Of a DNA stretch of 8,936 nucleotides, positions 1-6,652 are shown in pieces. Location: NCBI GenBank assembly GCA_964387325.1, contig CAYLYE010000252.1, positions 1-8,936 on the forward strand, written 5' to 3'. The notes under the pieces are model-generated. The model ran no database searches. It was not told where the DNA came from and saw only the letters and a program-made list of their open reading frames with translations. How positions within the stretch are numbered: position 1 is the stretch's first letter; every line of letters begins with the position of its first letter. This stretch comes from CAZZBK01 sp964387325 (GTDB lineage Bacteria > Planctomycetota > Planctomycetia > Pirellulales > PNKZ01). The position numbers were made by a program, and so were the translations under genes.

Positions 1-1359
1 GACGCGATTGAAACTCCGGCGTTCCAACTGCCGCTCAGCTATCGACATGAGCCGGGTGCGGACAACGACGGCATCACGCTCACGGTGCCGGTCGAAGGAC
101 TCAATCAGCTCGACCGCCAACGGATCGGCTGGCTCGTGCCAGGCTTGCTCGACGAGAAAGTCGCGGCGCTGATTAAATCGTTGCCCAAGTCGATCCGCAC
201 GTGCTTTGTACCCGTGCCTGAAACTGCCCGACGGGTCGTCGAGCGGTTGCAATTTGGACGCGGATCGATCCACTCCGCGGTGGCTGAAGTGCTCACGCAA
301 CTCAGCGGCCGAACTGTGCGTATTGACGATTTCCAGGACGAAAAGCTGCCCGATTATCTACAGATGAATGTGCGTGTGGTTGACGCGCACGGTAAAACGC
401 AATCGCAGGGACGCGACCTCGCCGCGATCCGCTCGCAACTTGGGGGCAGCAACGTCGAACGTCAAGGCGCGATCGATCATGCACAGTGGCGGCGCGACAA
501 CATCATCGCCTGGGACCTGGAGTCGTTTCCGGTCGAGGTGGACGTGATTCGCGGCGGTGTGACGATGAAAGGCTATCCGGCACTTATCGATCGTGGAGAC
601 AGTGTTTCGCTCAGGTTGCTCGACCTGCCGCAACGTGCCAAGCAAGCCACGAGCGCCGGATTGCGGCGGTTATATTATCTGGCCCAGCGACGTGAGTTGG
701 AAACGCAAGTGCAGTGGTTGCCAAACCAAAATCAACTGTTCCTTTGGGGCTCGGGCCTAGGTGATGCGGCCTACTTACGCGAGCAGTTGGCGCTCCTGAT
801 GGCACAACGGGCATTCGTGCCAAACGAGCAATTTCCGCGCGACGCGGTCGAGTATCAGAAACAACTCAACCGCGGCAAGCAACACATCACGGCCGCCGTG
901 CAAGACGTCGTGGCACTCGTCGCGCCGTTGCTCAAAGGATATCACGAAGCACGATTGCTCGTGGAACAGTCGCCGACTCCCGCCTACAAGGCCACGCTCG
1001 ACGATCTGCGATCGCAATTGGAACAACTCACGCGCAAAAACTTTCTGACGCTAACCCCTTGGCAACAGCTTTCGCACTATCCACGTTATTTGCGTGGCAT
1101 GCTCATGCGTTGGGACAAGCTGCGGGGGGGGCGATTGGCACAAGATCAACAGCATCTTAGTGAGTTGCAGCCACGCTGGCGCGCGTATCTCGAACGTCGC
1201 GCTCGGCACGAAGAACACGACCTGCACGACCCCGACTTGGATGCATATCGTTGGCTGTTCGAGGAGTGGCGGATATCACTATTTGCCCAGGAGTTGGGGA
1301 CCGCCGCGAGCGTGTCGGCCAAAAGGCTCGATAAACTCTGGGATCAGTTGCGACTATGA
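1..1359 (+). CDS. hrpA: ATP-dependent RNA helicase HrpA, C-terminal part (partial at left edge)
   Basis: This is the C-terminal 452 residues of a DEAH-box RNA helicase of the HrpA type. The frame is open from base 1, so the GTG at 85 is internal. The visible part matches my recollection of the HrpA C-terminal domain (DUF3418): LSYRHEPGA (visible residues 12-20), GWLVPGL (43-49), IKSLPK (58-63), and near the end FEEWRISLFAQELGT (420-434), just as E. coli HrpA ends. The helicase core (Walker A, DEAH box) lies to the left and is not in the window, so catalytic integrity cannot be judged. E. coli HrpA is about 1300 residues and has been linked to mRNA processing and rescue of stalled ribosomes; that role is family knowledge. 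The gene ends in TGA, with no clear hairpin terminator after it. A run of eight G at 1124-1131 encodes part of an RGGR stretch. Confidence 0.92.
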   Translation, partial: DAIETPAFQLPLSYRHEPGADNDGITLTVPVEGLNQLDRQRIGWLVPGLLDEKVAALIKSLPKSIRTCFVPVPETARRVVERLQFGRGSIHSAVAEVLTQLSGRTVRIDDFQDEKLPDYLQMNVRVVDAHGKTQSQGRDLAAIRSQLGGSNVERQGAIDHAQWRRDNIIAWDLESFPVEVDVIRGGVTMKGYPALIDRGDSVSLRLLDLPQRAKQATSAGLRRLYYLAQRRELETQVQWLPNQNQLFLWGSGLGDAAYLREQLALLMAQRAFVPNEQFPRDAVEYQKQLNRGKQHITAAVQDVVALVAPLLKGYHEARLLVEQSPTPAYKATLDDLRSQLEQLTRKNFLTLTPWQQLSHYPRYLRGMLMRWDKLRGGRLAQDQQHLSELQPRWRAYLERRARHEEHDLHDPDLDAYRWLFEEWRISLFAQELGTAASVSAKRLDKLWDQLRL

Positions 1360-1467
1360 TGAATGCTAGGCGGCTGAGCGTACGTGATTTACAATCGAAC
1401 GTGTGATCCCCATGACCTTGGGGCGTCGGGCAACGTTTACAGCTTGTTTGTCGTCATTCCAACTGCC

Positions 1468-1471
1468 GGAG
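1468..1471 (+). promoter_or_regulatory. Ribosome binding site for the beta-propeller gene
   Basis: GGAG lies 9 bases before the ATG at 1481. It decides the start: the frame is open back to a GTG at 1403, but only the ATG at 1481 has a Shine-Dalgarno sequence at a good distance and puts a signal peptide at the N-terminus. Confidence 0.75.
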
Positions 1472-1480
1472 TCTGCTGCT

Positions 1481-2731
1481 ATGAATCGTTTGTTGACCTG
1501 GTCGCTCGTTTGCCTGTTGCCCGTGGCTGGCTTGGCAGCCGATAGTTGGCCGAACTGGCGTGGTCCGACCTCGAACGGTGTCGCCCCCGGCAAGAGCTAC
1601 CCGACCACCTGGAGCCCATCGCAGAATATGAAGTGGAAGGTCGAGTTGCCCGGCCTCGGTTCATCGACCCCGATCGTGTGGAACGACCGCATCTACCTGA
1701 CGTTGGGTAAGGAAAGCAAAAACAGTGTGCTGGCCCTCGATCGCTCAGGCAAGACGGTGTGGCAGACTTCGCTCGATGCCGAGCGACCCGGCAAACACAA
1801 GAAGGCCACCGGGAGCAACTCCTCGCCGACCACCGATGGCCAGCACGTTTATGCCTACTTCAAGAGCGGCACCCTTGCGGCGCTCGATTTGAGCGGAAAG
1901 GTCGTGTGGGAGCAGAACCTGCAAAAGCTCTACGGCGAAGATACCCTGTGGTGGGACTTGGGAACGTCTCCCGTGTTGACCAAGCAGCATGTGGTGGTTG
2001 CAGTCATGCAGACCGGGCCCTCGTATCTGGCCGCGTTTGATAAACTCACCGGCAAACCGGCCTGGAAACAGGATCGCAACCTCGACGCCCCGAGCGAGGC
2101 GGCACAGAGTTACTCGACGCCGGTCGTGGTCGAGGAGAACGGTAAGCAAACCTTGATCGTGCTGGGGGCCGATCACGTGACGGCCCATGATGGCGAGACG
2201 GGCAAGGAATTGTGGCGCGTGGGCGGCTTAAATCCGACCGGCCATCAATACTTTCGCTCGATCGCTTCACCCGTCGTAGCCAATGGGATTGTCGTGGCCC
2301 CGTACGCGCGTGGGGCCACTGTGACGGGGATCAAGCTGGGCGGCTCGGGCGACGTAACCAAGAGCCATGTGGTCTGGACCAAGCAAGGGGCTGGCACCGA
2401 CGTGCCCACCCCCGTCGCGAATGGTCAGCGGGCGTATGTCTGCACCGACAAGGGAGAGTTGACTTGCCTCGATGTGCAAACCGGCAAGGTGCTGTGGAAC
2501 GGACAGACCGAGAAGAATCGGTTCGCCTTTAGCGCCTCGCCGATCTTAGCCGATGGCAAAGTGTATTTAACGCGTGAAGACGGCAAGGTCTTCGTGATCG
2601 CCGATGGCGCTGAGTTCAAGCTGCTCGCAGGCAATGAACTCGATGGCGAGACATGCGTAGCGACGCCCGTGTTTACCGACGGACAGATCTTGATTCGCAC
2701 GCTGAATCATTTGTATTGCATTGGGAATTGA
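1481..2731 (+). CDS. Secreted PQQ-like beta-propeller repeat protein
   Basis: A 416-residue protein, probably exported to the periplasm or cell surface. Residues 1-20 form a signal peptide (MNRLL, a hydrophobic stretch, then GLAA before D21). Next comes WPNWRGP (23-29), an N-terminal signature I associate with planctomycete PQQ-like proteins. The rest is a beta-propeller built of blades of the type 'hydrophobic-D-x-x-G-K-x-x-W'. Clear copies lie near residues 84-95, 134-145, 185-196, 235-246 and 329-340, each followed by an SP or TP-V/I strand motif. The fold is the quinoprotein/BamB-like propeller. I see no catalytic features of a PQQ dehydrogenase, so cofactor binding is not claimed; such proteins may equally be scaffolds or binding proteins. 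The gene stands alone between hrpA (121 bases upstream) and a strong terminator. TACAAT at 1390-1395 could be a -10 box, but it has no good -35, so the promoter is not assigned. Confidence 0.88.
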   Translation: MNRLLTWSLVCLLPVAGLAADSWPNWRGPTSNGVAPGKSYPTTWSPSQNMKWKVELPGLGSSTPIVWNDRIYLTLGKESKNSVLALDRSGKTVWQTSLDAERPGKHKKATGSNSSPTTDGQHVYAYFKSGTLAALDLSGKVVWEQNLQKLYGEDTLWWDLGTSPVLTKQHVVVAVMQTGPSYLAAFDKLTGKPAWKQDRNLDAPSEAAQSYSTPVVVEENGKQTLIVLGADHVTAHDGETGKELWRVGGLNPTGHQYFRSIASPVVANGIVVAPYARGATVTGIKLGGSGDVTKSHVVWTKQGAGTDVPTPVANGQRAYVCTDKGELTCLDVQTGKVLWNGQTEKNRFAFSASPILADGKVYLTREDGKVFVIADGAEFKLLAGNELDGETCVATPVFTDGQILIRTLNHLYCIGN

Positions 2732-2808
2732 GGGCTACGCTCTCCGTTCTCGGTCCGCCGTTCCCGGTTGCTTTGAGTCGACCGAGCGCACAATTTTCCG
2801 AAATTAAT

Positions 2809-2843
2809 AAAGCCCAGCATGCGATTGGCATGCTGGGCTTTTT
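2809..2843 (+). terminator. Rho-independent terminator, probably bidirectional
   Basis: A perfect 14-bp stem (2809-2822 with 2828-2841) closes a 5-base loop GATTG and runs into TTTTT (2839-2843). It lies 77 bases after the stop of the beta-propeller gene and 28 bases past the stop of the convergent small gene at 2871. The other flank reads TTTATTAATTT on the minus strand, so the hairpin can serve both genes. Confidence 0.9.
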
Positions 2844-2870
2844 CGTTTAGCGAAGATCGAGTCGACGTGC

Positions 2871-3173
2871 TTATGCCAACGCTTCGATGATCTCGGCGAC
2901 GCGGTTCAGTTCGGCAATCGCCGCTTTCACACTGCCACCGGAAGCTCGCAAATAGAGGCAGGCGGCCTTGGTCAGACTGCCACTAATTTTGCCCGCTTTG
3001 GTTCCCGAAGACTTCTTCTTCGAGGATGACTTGATGATCGAAACGTAGTTCGGGCTCACCTTCACCTTGATGGCCGCGGTAACAGCCGCGGCAACTTCCT
3101 TGGGCTTTTGTTCCGGGTGCTTGGCCATATAGTCACGCACCGCCGCAGCCTTGTTTACACTGGTTCTCGCCAC
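2871..3173 (-). CDS. Small basic helix-turn-helix-like protein of unknown function
   Basis: A 100-residue protein starting with GTG at 3173. The start is supported by GGAG (3184-3187 on the + strand as CTCC), 10 bases upstream; the only later Met (residue 16) would cut into the first helix. Residues 1-48 (KAAAVRDYMAKHPEQKPKEV ... VSPNYVSIIKS) read as helix-turn-helix-like: a helix, a PEQKPKEV turn and helix, then VSPNYVS as a possible recognition helix. A lysine/serine-rich linker follows (49-61, SSSKKKSSGTKAG), then a second helical segment (64-100) ending VAEIIEALA. I recall similar short proteins as 'hypothetical' in planctomycetes, but I cannot name a family. DNA binding is inferred from charge and helix pattern only. 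It is monocistronic with a long upstream region, and converges on the beta-propeller gene with a shared terminator. Confidence 0.75.
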   Translation of the reverse strand: MARTSVNKAAAVRDYMAKHPEQKPKEVAAAVTAAIKVKVSPNYVSIIKSSSKKKSSGTKAGKISGSLTKAACLYLRASGGSVKAAIAELNRVAEIIEALA

Positions 3174-3183
3174 TGATTAAATA

Positions 3184-3187
3184 CTCC
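3184..3187 (-). promoter_or_regulatory. Ribosome binding site for the small basic protein
   Basis: GGAG on the minus strand, 10 bases before the GTG start at 3173. It supports the non-ATG start. Confidence 0.65.
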
Positions 3188-3339
3188 AACACAAAATGAA
3201 GCCCGCGATGTATCCCCAAGCCAAAGTTTACATGCTCTTTTACATTATGCAATCGAACCCCATAAATACATCTTCATTGGCACCGCCATCGCTAGATCGA
3301 AGGCAAAACAGACGCTCAGTGCTTTGTATGTAATGCATC

Positions 3340-3488
3340 GCAGGATCACCCCCCCCTCGATGGCTGATCGCTTGAGCGTGGGACTCAACGGCTTGATTTA
3401 AACATGGCCAGCAAATCACTCGCCGAAGGGGGGGCTCGCTGTTACTGATGACATGATCCTGCTCTCCGAGTCATGATCGAGCCCTTCG
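3340..3488. repeat. Nested and competing inverted repeats
   Basis: Three pairings are visible. (a) GCAGGATCA (3340-3348) is the perfect complement of TGATCCTGC (3454-3462), 9 bp. (b) Just inside it, the C8 tract plus TCG (3349-3359) can pair with CGAAGG and following G (3424-3434). (c) The same 3424-3438 segment can instead pair with CGAGCCCTTCG (3478-3488), apart from extra G residues, with a small ATGAC/GTCAT stem inside (3448-3452 with 3470-3474). Pairings (b) and (c) exclude each other. No U-tract follows, so this is not a terminator. Function unknown. Confidence 0.55.
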
Positions 3489-3927
3489 ATCCGATTGTTA
3501 CAAGCTTTCATGGTTAATGAGTTTGTGATCGGTGACCCCCGTAAGCGACGAACGATTCCTTGAAGCATGCTCGACAAATGGGCCTAGTCGAGCAACGCGA
3601 AACCGGGAAATACCGGGCTTCCGCTGGTCGCCCTGGTTCATGAATCGCGAAGTCGTCAATAATTCCACCGCATCCCAATCCAGCTGATGCTTAGCGAGTT
3701 GGATCTCGACAATGTCATCCTGCGACGTCGAGCGGGGAACGGTTGAGCTTGGCTGTGTCACGCTGGTTGAGTTGACGTGCGGTTGGCAATCGAACCCTCG
3801 GGACAGCACATCACCCCGTTCGTTGGGGGCATGCTCTCGTCATGAACGCGTAAGAAACGGTTCGGATTCCCCCTGAATGGATTGACAACGCTCACGTCAC
3901 GCGGGGAGCCAATCACGGAGGGCCAAC

Positions 3928-3960
3928 AAAAAACCCGGCTTAGGGCGAACCTAAACCGGG
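3928..3960 (-). terminator. Rho-independent terminator of the tRNA-Ala unit
   Basis: On the minus strand an 11-bp stem (3950-3960 with 3934-3944, one G-U pair) closes a TTCGC loop and is followed at once by TTTTTT (3933-3928). It starts 8 bases after the tRNA 3' end. Confidence 0.9.
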
Positions 3961-3967
3961 CGTACCT

Positions 3968-4043
3968 TGGTGGAGGTGAGGGGAGTTGAACCCCTGACCT
4001 TCTCATTGCGAACGAGACGCTCTCCCAACTGAGCTACACCCCC
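3968..4043 (-). tRNA. tRNA-Ala, anticodon CGC
   Basis: A 76-base tRNA with the full cloverleaf. The acceptor stem is GGGGGTG with CACCTCC (one G-U pair), the D-stem GCTC/GAGC. The anticodon stem is TCTCG/TGAGA with loop TTCGCAA, and the T-arm AGGGG-TTCAACT-CCCCT. The discriminator is A and the CCA end is encoded (3968-3970). The anticodon CGC (4008-4010 on the + strand as GCG) reads the alanine codon GCG. The unit has its own promoter and terminator and lies just downstream of glnN, in the same direction but separated by the glnN terminator. Confidence 0.97.
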
Positions 4044-4056
4044 AAGCTATTTTGGG

Positions 4057-4084
4057 ATTTTACACCCTGCAAGCGACTTGTCAA
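4057..4084 (-). promoter_or_regulatory. Sigma-70-type promoter of tRNA-Ala
   Basis: On the minus strand TTGACA (4084-4079), a 16-base spacer and TAAAAT (4062-4057). The -10 box ends 13 bases before the mature tRNA 5' end, so the transcript would start with only a few leader bases. The -35 is a full consensus match and the -10 differs at one position. Confidence 0.8.
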
Positions 4085-4110
4085 AGGTGCGTCCGCCGAG
4101 CACAGGCGGG

Positions 4111-4153
4111 AAAAAGAACAGCCGTCGGGACAAATCAGTGTCCCGACGGCTGT
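4111..4153 (-). terminator. Rho-independent terminator of glnN
   Basis: On the minus strand a perfect 15-bp stem (4153-4139 with 4132-4118) closes a 6-base loop and runs into TTCTTTTT (4118-4111). It starts 35 bases after the glnN stop and lies just ahead of the tRNA promoter. Confidence 0.93.
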
Positions 4154-4188
4154 AGAAGCAACGTCGTTATCGACATCGAGGGACAAGA

Positions 4189-6363
4189 CTACTTGATGAA
4201 CAACATCTCGGAGTACTTGGGCAGCGGCCAAGCGTCGTCCGCCAAAATGCCTTCGAGCTTGTCGGCCACGCCTCGGACTCCCACCATCGCCGGAATGACT
4301 TCATCGCGATAATGCTTGGCGTGTGACAGCAGATCACCGCTTGACTTGTGATCGAGTGCGTGCTCAAGCTTGGCGATCGCGTTTTCCAAGTCCGCCACGA
4401 GAGTGGTGAGCGAATCCAAGGTACCGAGGTGCGGGTTCTTGCCGATCGTTTTGAGCGAAGCGGCAACGGCGGCCAATTCACCTTGATAACGATACGCGGC
4501 GGGCAGAATCATTGTCTTGGCAATATTCAAGCACGCCAAGCTCTCGGTATTAACATCCTTGCAGTAGCGCTCGGTGTAAATATCGAAGCGGCTTTGAATC
4601 TCGCGCTCGCTGAGCACGTCGTACTTGCCAAACAGTTCGATCGCCTTCGCAGACTTCAGCGAGGGGAGCGAATCCACCGTGTTCTTCAGGTTGGGCAAGC
4701 CACGCTTGGCGGCTTCGGCATGCCACTCTTCGCTATAACCATCGCCATTGAAGATCACGGCTTTGTGTTCTTGCATGATCTTCTGCAACACGGTTTGGAT
4801 CGCTCCGTTGAGCTTGTTGCAATCGCCACCCGTGGCCTTTTCCAATTCCGTTGCGATGTAGTCCAGGCTCTCGGACACAATCGTGTTAAGCACAACGAGC
4901 GGACCGGCGATCGACTGACTCGACCCGACCGCGCGGAACTCGAACTTATTGCCCGTAAAGGCAAACGGGCTGGTGCGATTGCGGTCGCCAGCGTGCTTGG
5001 GGAGCGGCGGCAGAATGTCGACCCCGACGGTGAGCGTGCCGGCCTTCTTCGAGGTGCTTGCGCCCCCCTTCTCGATCTGCTCGAAAACATCGGCCAACTG
5101 GTCCCCCAAGAAGATCGAAATGATCGCCGGCGGAGCTTCGTTCGCGCCCAGGCGATGATCGTTGCCGCTGAAAGCGACGGCGACCCGCAACAGCTCAGCG
5201 TGACGATGCACGGCGCGGATAACCGCGGCACAGAACACCAGGAATTGTGCATTGTCGTGGGGCGTATCGCCCGGTTCGAGCAAGTTGAACTTCTCGTTGC
5301 CAAGCGACCAGTTGACGTGCTTGCCCGAGCCATTGATGCCGGCAAACGGCTTTTCGTGCAGCAGGCAGGCCATGCCGTACTTTTGTGCCACGCGGCACAG
5401 CGTCTGCATGATCGTCTGCTGGTGATCGGTTGCGACGTTGGCGTTTTCGTAGACCGGAGCGAGTTCGTACTGCGCCGGGGCCACTTCGTTGTGACGGGTC
5501 TTGACCGGCACGCCCAGCTTGTACAGCTCGTGTTCCGATTCGAGCATGCAAGCCAGCACGCGCTCGGGAATGGCGCCGAAGTATTGATCTTCGAACTCTT
5601 GCCCCTTCGGAGGCTTGGCGCCGAACAGCGTGCGACCCGTGGCGATCAGATCGGGCCGCGCGAAGTAAAAATTACGGTCGATCAGGAAGTATTCCTGTTC
5701 GGGGCCGGCCGTCGCGAAGATCGTTCCGGGGTCTTTGTGACCGAACAGCTTCAGAATGCGTTGAGCTTGCTTGTTCAGCGCTTGCATCGAACGCAACAAC
5801 GGGGTCTTCTTGTCGAGCGCTTCGCCCGTCCACGAACAAAACGCGGTCGGAATGCAGAGGGTCGTACCGTTCGGATTTTCAAGAATGTACGCCGGGCTCG
5901 ACGGATCCCCGGCCGTGTAGCCACGGGCCTCGAACGTCGCGCGAATGCCGCCACTCGGGAAGCTCGATGCGTCGGGCTCGCCCTGAATCAGTTCCTTGCC
6001 ACTGAACTCGGCAATGGCCTTGCCATCGGCCGTGGGGGTCAAAAAGCTGTCGTGCTTTTCGGCAGTCGAACCGGTCAGAGGATAGAAGACGTGCGCGTAG
6101 TGTGTGGCCCCCTTGTCGATGGCCCATTCTTTCATGGCCAGCGCCACGGCGTCGGCGACGTTCGGGTCGAGCTTGGCGCCCGTGCGAATCGTGGCGGTCA
6201 GCGCCTTGAAGATGTTCTTGGGCAGCCGCTCCTTCATCGTGTCTTGATTGAAGACATTCGAGCCGAAGATTTTCTCAGTCGGCTTGTCATGAAAGTTGAA
6301 GTTCGTCGGCTGTGGCTTGTAATTGGTCACAGCGGAAATTGCGGCCTGGCGTGCAGTACTCAC
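4189..6363 (-). CDS. glnN: Glutamine synthetase type III
   Basis: A 724-residue glutamine synthetase of the GSIII (GlnN) class: cytoplasmic, making glutamine from glutamate, ammonium and ATP. The length is normal for GSIII (about 700-730) and far above GSI or GSII (about 350-470). Motifs: AGPEQEYFLIDRNF (219-232, metal-binding glutamates), TRHNEVAPAQYELAP (289-303), INGSGKHVNWS (343-353, the GSGKHVN glycine/histidine motif), ANEAPPAI (407-414), and NRTSPFAFTGNKFEFR (462-477, ATP/glutamate site). The GSIII C-terminal extension is complete and no key residue looks missing. The start is GTG at 6363 with GAGGAG 8 bases upstream. The gene is transcribed alone, with its own terminator, a sigma-54 promoter about 70-90 bases upstream, and a possible leader hairpin, which points to nitrogen control. 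GSIII lacks the GSI adenylylation system, so transcriptional control is plausible. A 708-codon antisense frame over it is a composition shadow. Confidence 0.97.
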   Translation of the reverse strand: MSTARQAAISAVTNYKPQPTNFNFHDKPTEKIFGSNVFNQDTMKERLPKNIFKALTATIRTGAKLDPNVADAVALAMKEWAIDKGATHYAHVFYPLTGSTAEKHDSFLTPTADGKAIAEFSGKELIQGEPDASSFPSGGIRATFEARGYTAGDPSSPAYILENPNGTTLCIPTAFCSWTGEALDKKTPLLRSMQALNKQAQRILKLFGHKDPGTIFATAGPEQEYFLIDRNFYFARPDLIATGRTLFGAKPPKGQEFEDQYFGAIPERVLACMLESEHELYKLGVPVKTRHNEVAPAQYELAPVYENANVATDHQQTIMQTLCRVAQKYGMACLLHEKPFAGINGSGKHVNWSLGNEKFNLLEPGDTPHDNAQFLVFCAAVIRAVHRHAELLRVAVAFSGNDHRLGANEAPPAIISIFLGDQLADVFEQIEKGGASTSKKAGTLTVGVDILPPLPKHAGDRNRTSPFAFTGNKFEFRAVGSSQSIAGPLVVLNTIVSESLDYIATELEKATGGDCNKLNGAIQTVLQKIMQEHKAVIFNGDGYSEEWHAEAAKRGLPNLKNTVDSLPSLKSAKAIELFGKYDVLSEREIQSRFDIYTERYCKDVNTESLACLNIAKTMILPAAYRYQGELAAVAASLKTIGKNPHLGTLDSLTTLVADLENAIAKLEHALDHKSSGDLLSHAKHYRDEVIPAMVGVRGVADKLEGILADDAWPLPKYSEMLFIK

Positions 6364-6371
6364 GTCGATGT

Positions 6372-6377
6372 CTCCTC
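6372..6377 (-). promoter_or_regulatory. Ribosome binding site of glnN
   Basis: GAGGAG on the minus strand, 8 bases before the GTG start at 6363. It is a near-ideal Shine-Dalgarno sequence and fixes the start at a non-ATG codon. Confidence 0.85.
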
Positions 6378-6387
6378 AATCGGGAAC

Positions 6388-6422
6388 AAAAAAATAAGGG
6401 CGTGCGCGTTTCAAACAAACGC
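6388..6422 (-). promoter_or_regulatory. Hairpin and U-tract in the glnN leader
   Basis: GCGTTT and AAACGC (6406-6411 with 6417-6422) form a 6-bp hairpin with a 5-base loop. It is followed on the minus strand, after 11 bases, by a run of seven T (6394-6388). The gap is too long for a canonical terminator, so this may be an operator, a weak attenuator or chance. It lies between the predicted transcription start (about 6425) and the ribosome binding site. Confidence 0.35.
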
Positions 6423-6435
6423 TGCTCGGCCGGTT

Positions 6436-6451
6436 TGCAAATCAAGTGCCG
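6436..6451 (-). promoter_or_regulatory. Sigma-54 (RpoN) promoter of glnN
   Basis: On the minus strand CGGCAC-TTGAT-TTGCA (6451-6436). The sigma-54 consensus is TGGCAC-N5-TTGC(A/T). The invariant GG (-24) and GC (-12) are present at the right spacing, and within the 11 specified positions only the first T differs (C here). The predicted start is about 6425, giving a leader of roughly 60 bases. Sigma-54 control of glutamine synthetase genes by NtrC is well known in proteobacteria; its use here is inferred from the sequence. Confidence 0.7.
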
Positions 6452-6489
6452 AAGCTAGCTGCACGATTCCATAAAGGTTGCAACGCTTA

Positions 6490-6524
6490 CGGAGCGTGTA
6501 ACTTACACGCTCACTACGGCTCCG
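6490..6524. repeat. REP-like palindrome
   Basis: GAGCGTGTAA (6492-6501) and TTACACGCTC (6503-6512) are perfect 10-base inverted arms around a single C. CGGAGC (6490-6495) can also pair with GCTCCG (6519-6524), giving an alternative outer stem. The compact palindrome with TACGG on both flanks looks like a dispersed intergenic repeat of the REP type. Only one copy lies in this window, so repetitiveness is an inference. Confidence 0.5.
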
Positions 6525-6567
6525 AGGAGGGGGTGGTCCCTGAATTTATGTTTGCCCGGTTGTAAGG

Positions 6568-6618
6568 CGAGCGGTGCCGACGATCTAGGCTGGCTGCTCA
6601 GGCTCAGATCACCGCTCG
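6568..6618. repeat. Inverted repeat downstream of wecG
   Basis: CGAGCGGTG (6568-6576) and CACCGCTCG (6610-6618) are perfect 9-base arms. A second inner pairing GATCT/AGATC is possible with a bulge. The loop carries AGGCT twice. No U-tract follows in either direction, so it is not an ordinary terminator. It lies about 120-170 bases upstream of the sigma-54 promoter, where activator sites are often found, but it does not resemble the NtrC consensus. Confidence 0.45.
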
Positions 6619-6652
6619 ACACGTTGCCGCTGAGGTGGCGGGCAGCCCGGTA

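Larger units (their letters stand above)
3174..3927. other. 754-base region without a convincing gene
   Basis: The part next to the small gene (about 3180-3290) is AT-rich for this genome and should hold its promoter. CATAAT on the minus strand (3244-3249) is a possible -10 box preceded by TG, but I see no good -35. Bases 3340-3488 hold a cluster of inverted repeats with C8 and G7 tracts, listed separately. Bases 3498-3809 carry a 103-codon minus-strand frame with a GTG start, no Shine-Dalgarno of note and a composition I do not recognise; I do not call it a gene. The right end precedes the tRNA terminator. No insertion-sequence ends or RNA gene were recognised. Confidence 0.5.

Noticed and set aside
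1403..1480. N-terminal extension of the beta-propeller protein from GTG 1403
   Set aside because: The 26 extra residues would bury the signal peptide, and there is no ribosome binding site; the ATG at 1481 has GGAG at 9 bases.
3340..3462. MITE or small insertion element with 9-base terminal repeats
   Set aside because: The ends are inverted repeats, but the flanks show no target-site duplication and no second copy is in the window. Kept only as an alternative reading of the repeat cluster.
3498..3809. 103-codon minus-strand frame in the gene-poor region
   Set aside because: GTG start without a good Shine-Dalgarno, no recognisable domain, and no supporting context. It could be a remnant or an unknown gene, but I cannot support it.
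3758..4006. 82-codon minus-strand frame beginning MRRSGVQLPSPPP
   Set aside because: It is translated through the tRNA-Ala gene and its terminator; the GVQLPSPP string is the well-known artefact of reading across a tRNA T-arm and acceptor stem.
4348..6474. 708-codon plus-strand open frame antisense to glnN
   Set aside because: It is a shadow of the strongly biased third codon positions of glnN. The translation is rich in Arg, Val and Leu without any domain, and it reads through the glnN start and promoter region.
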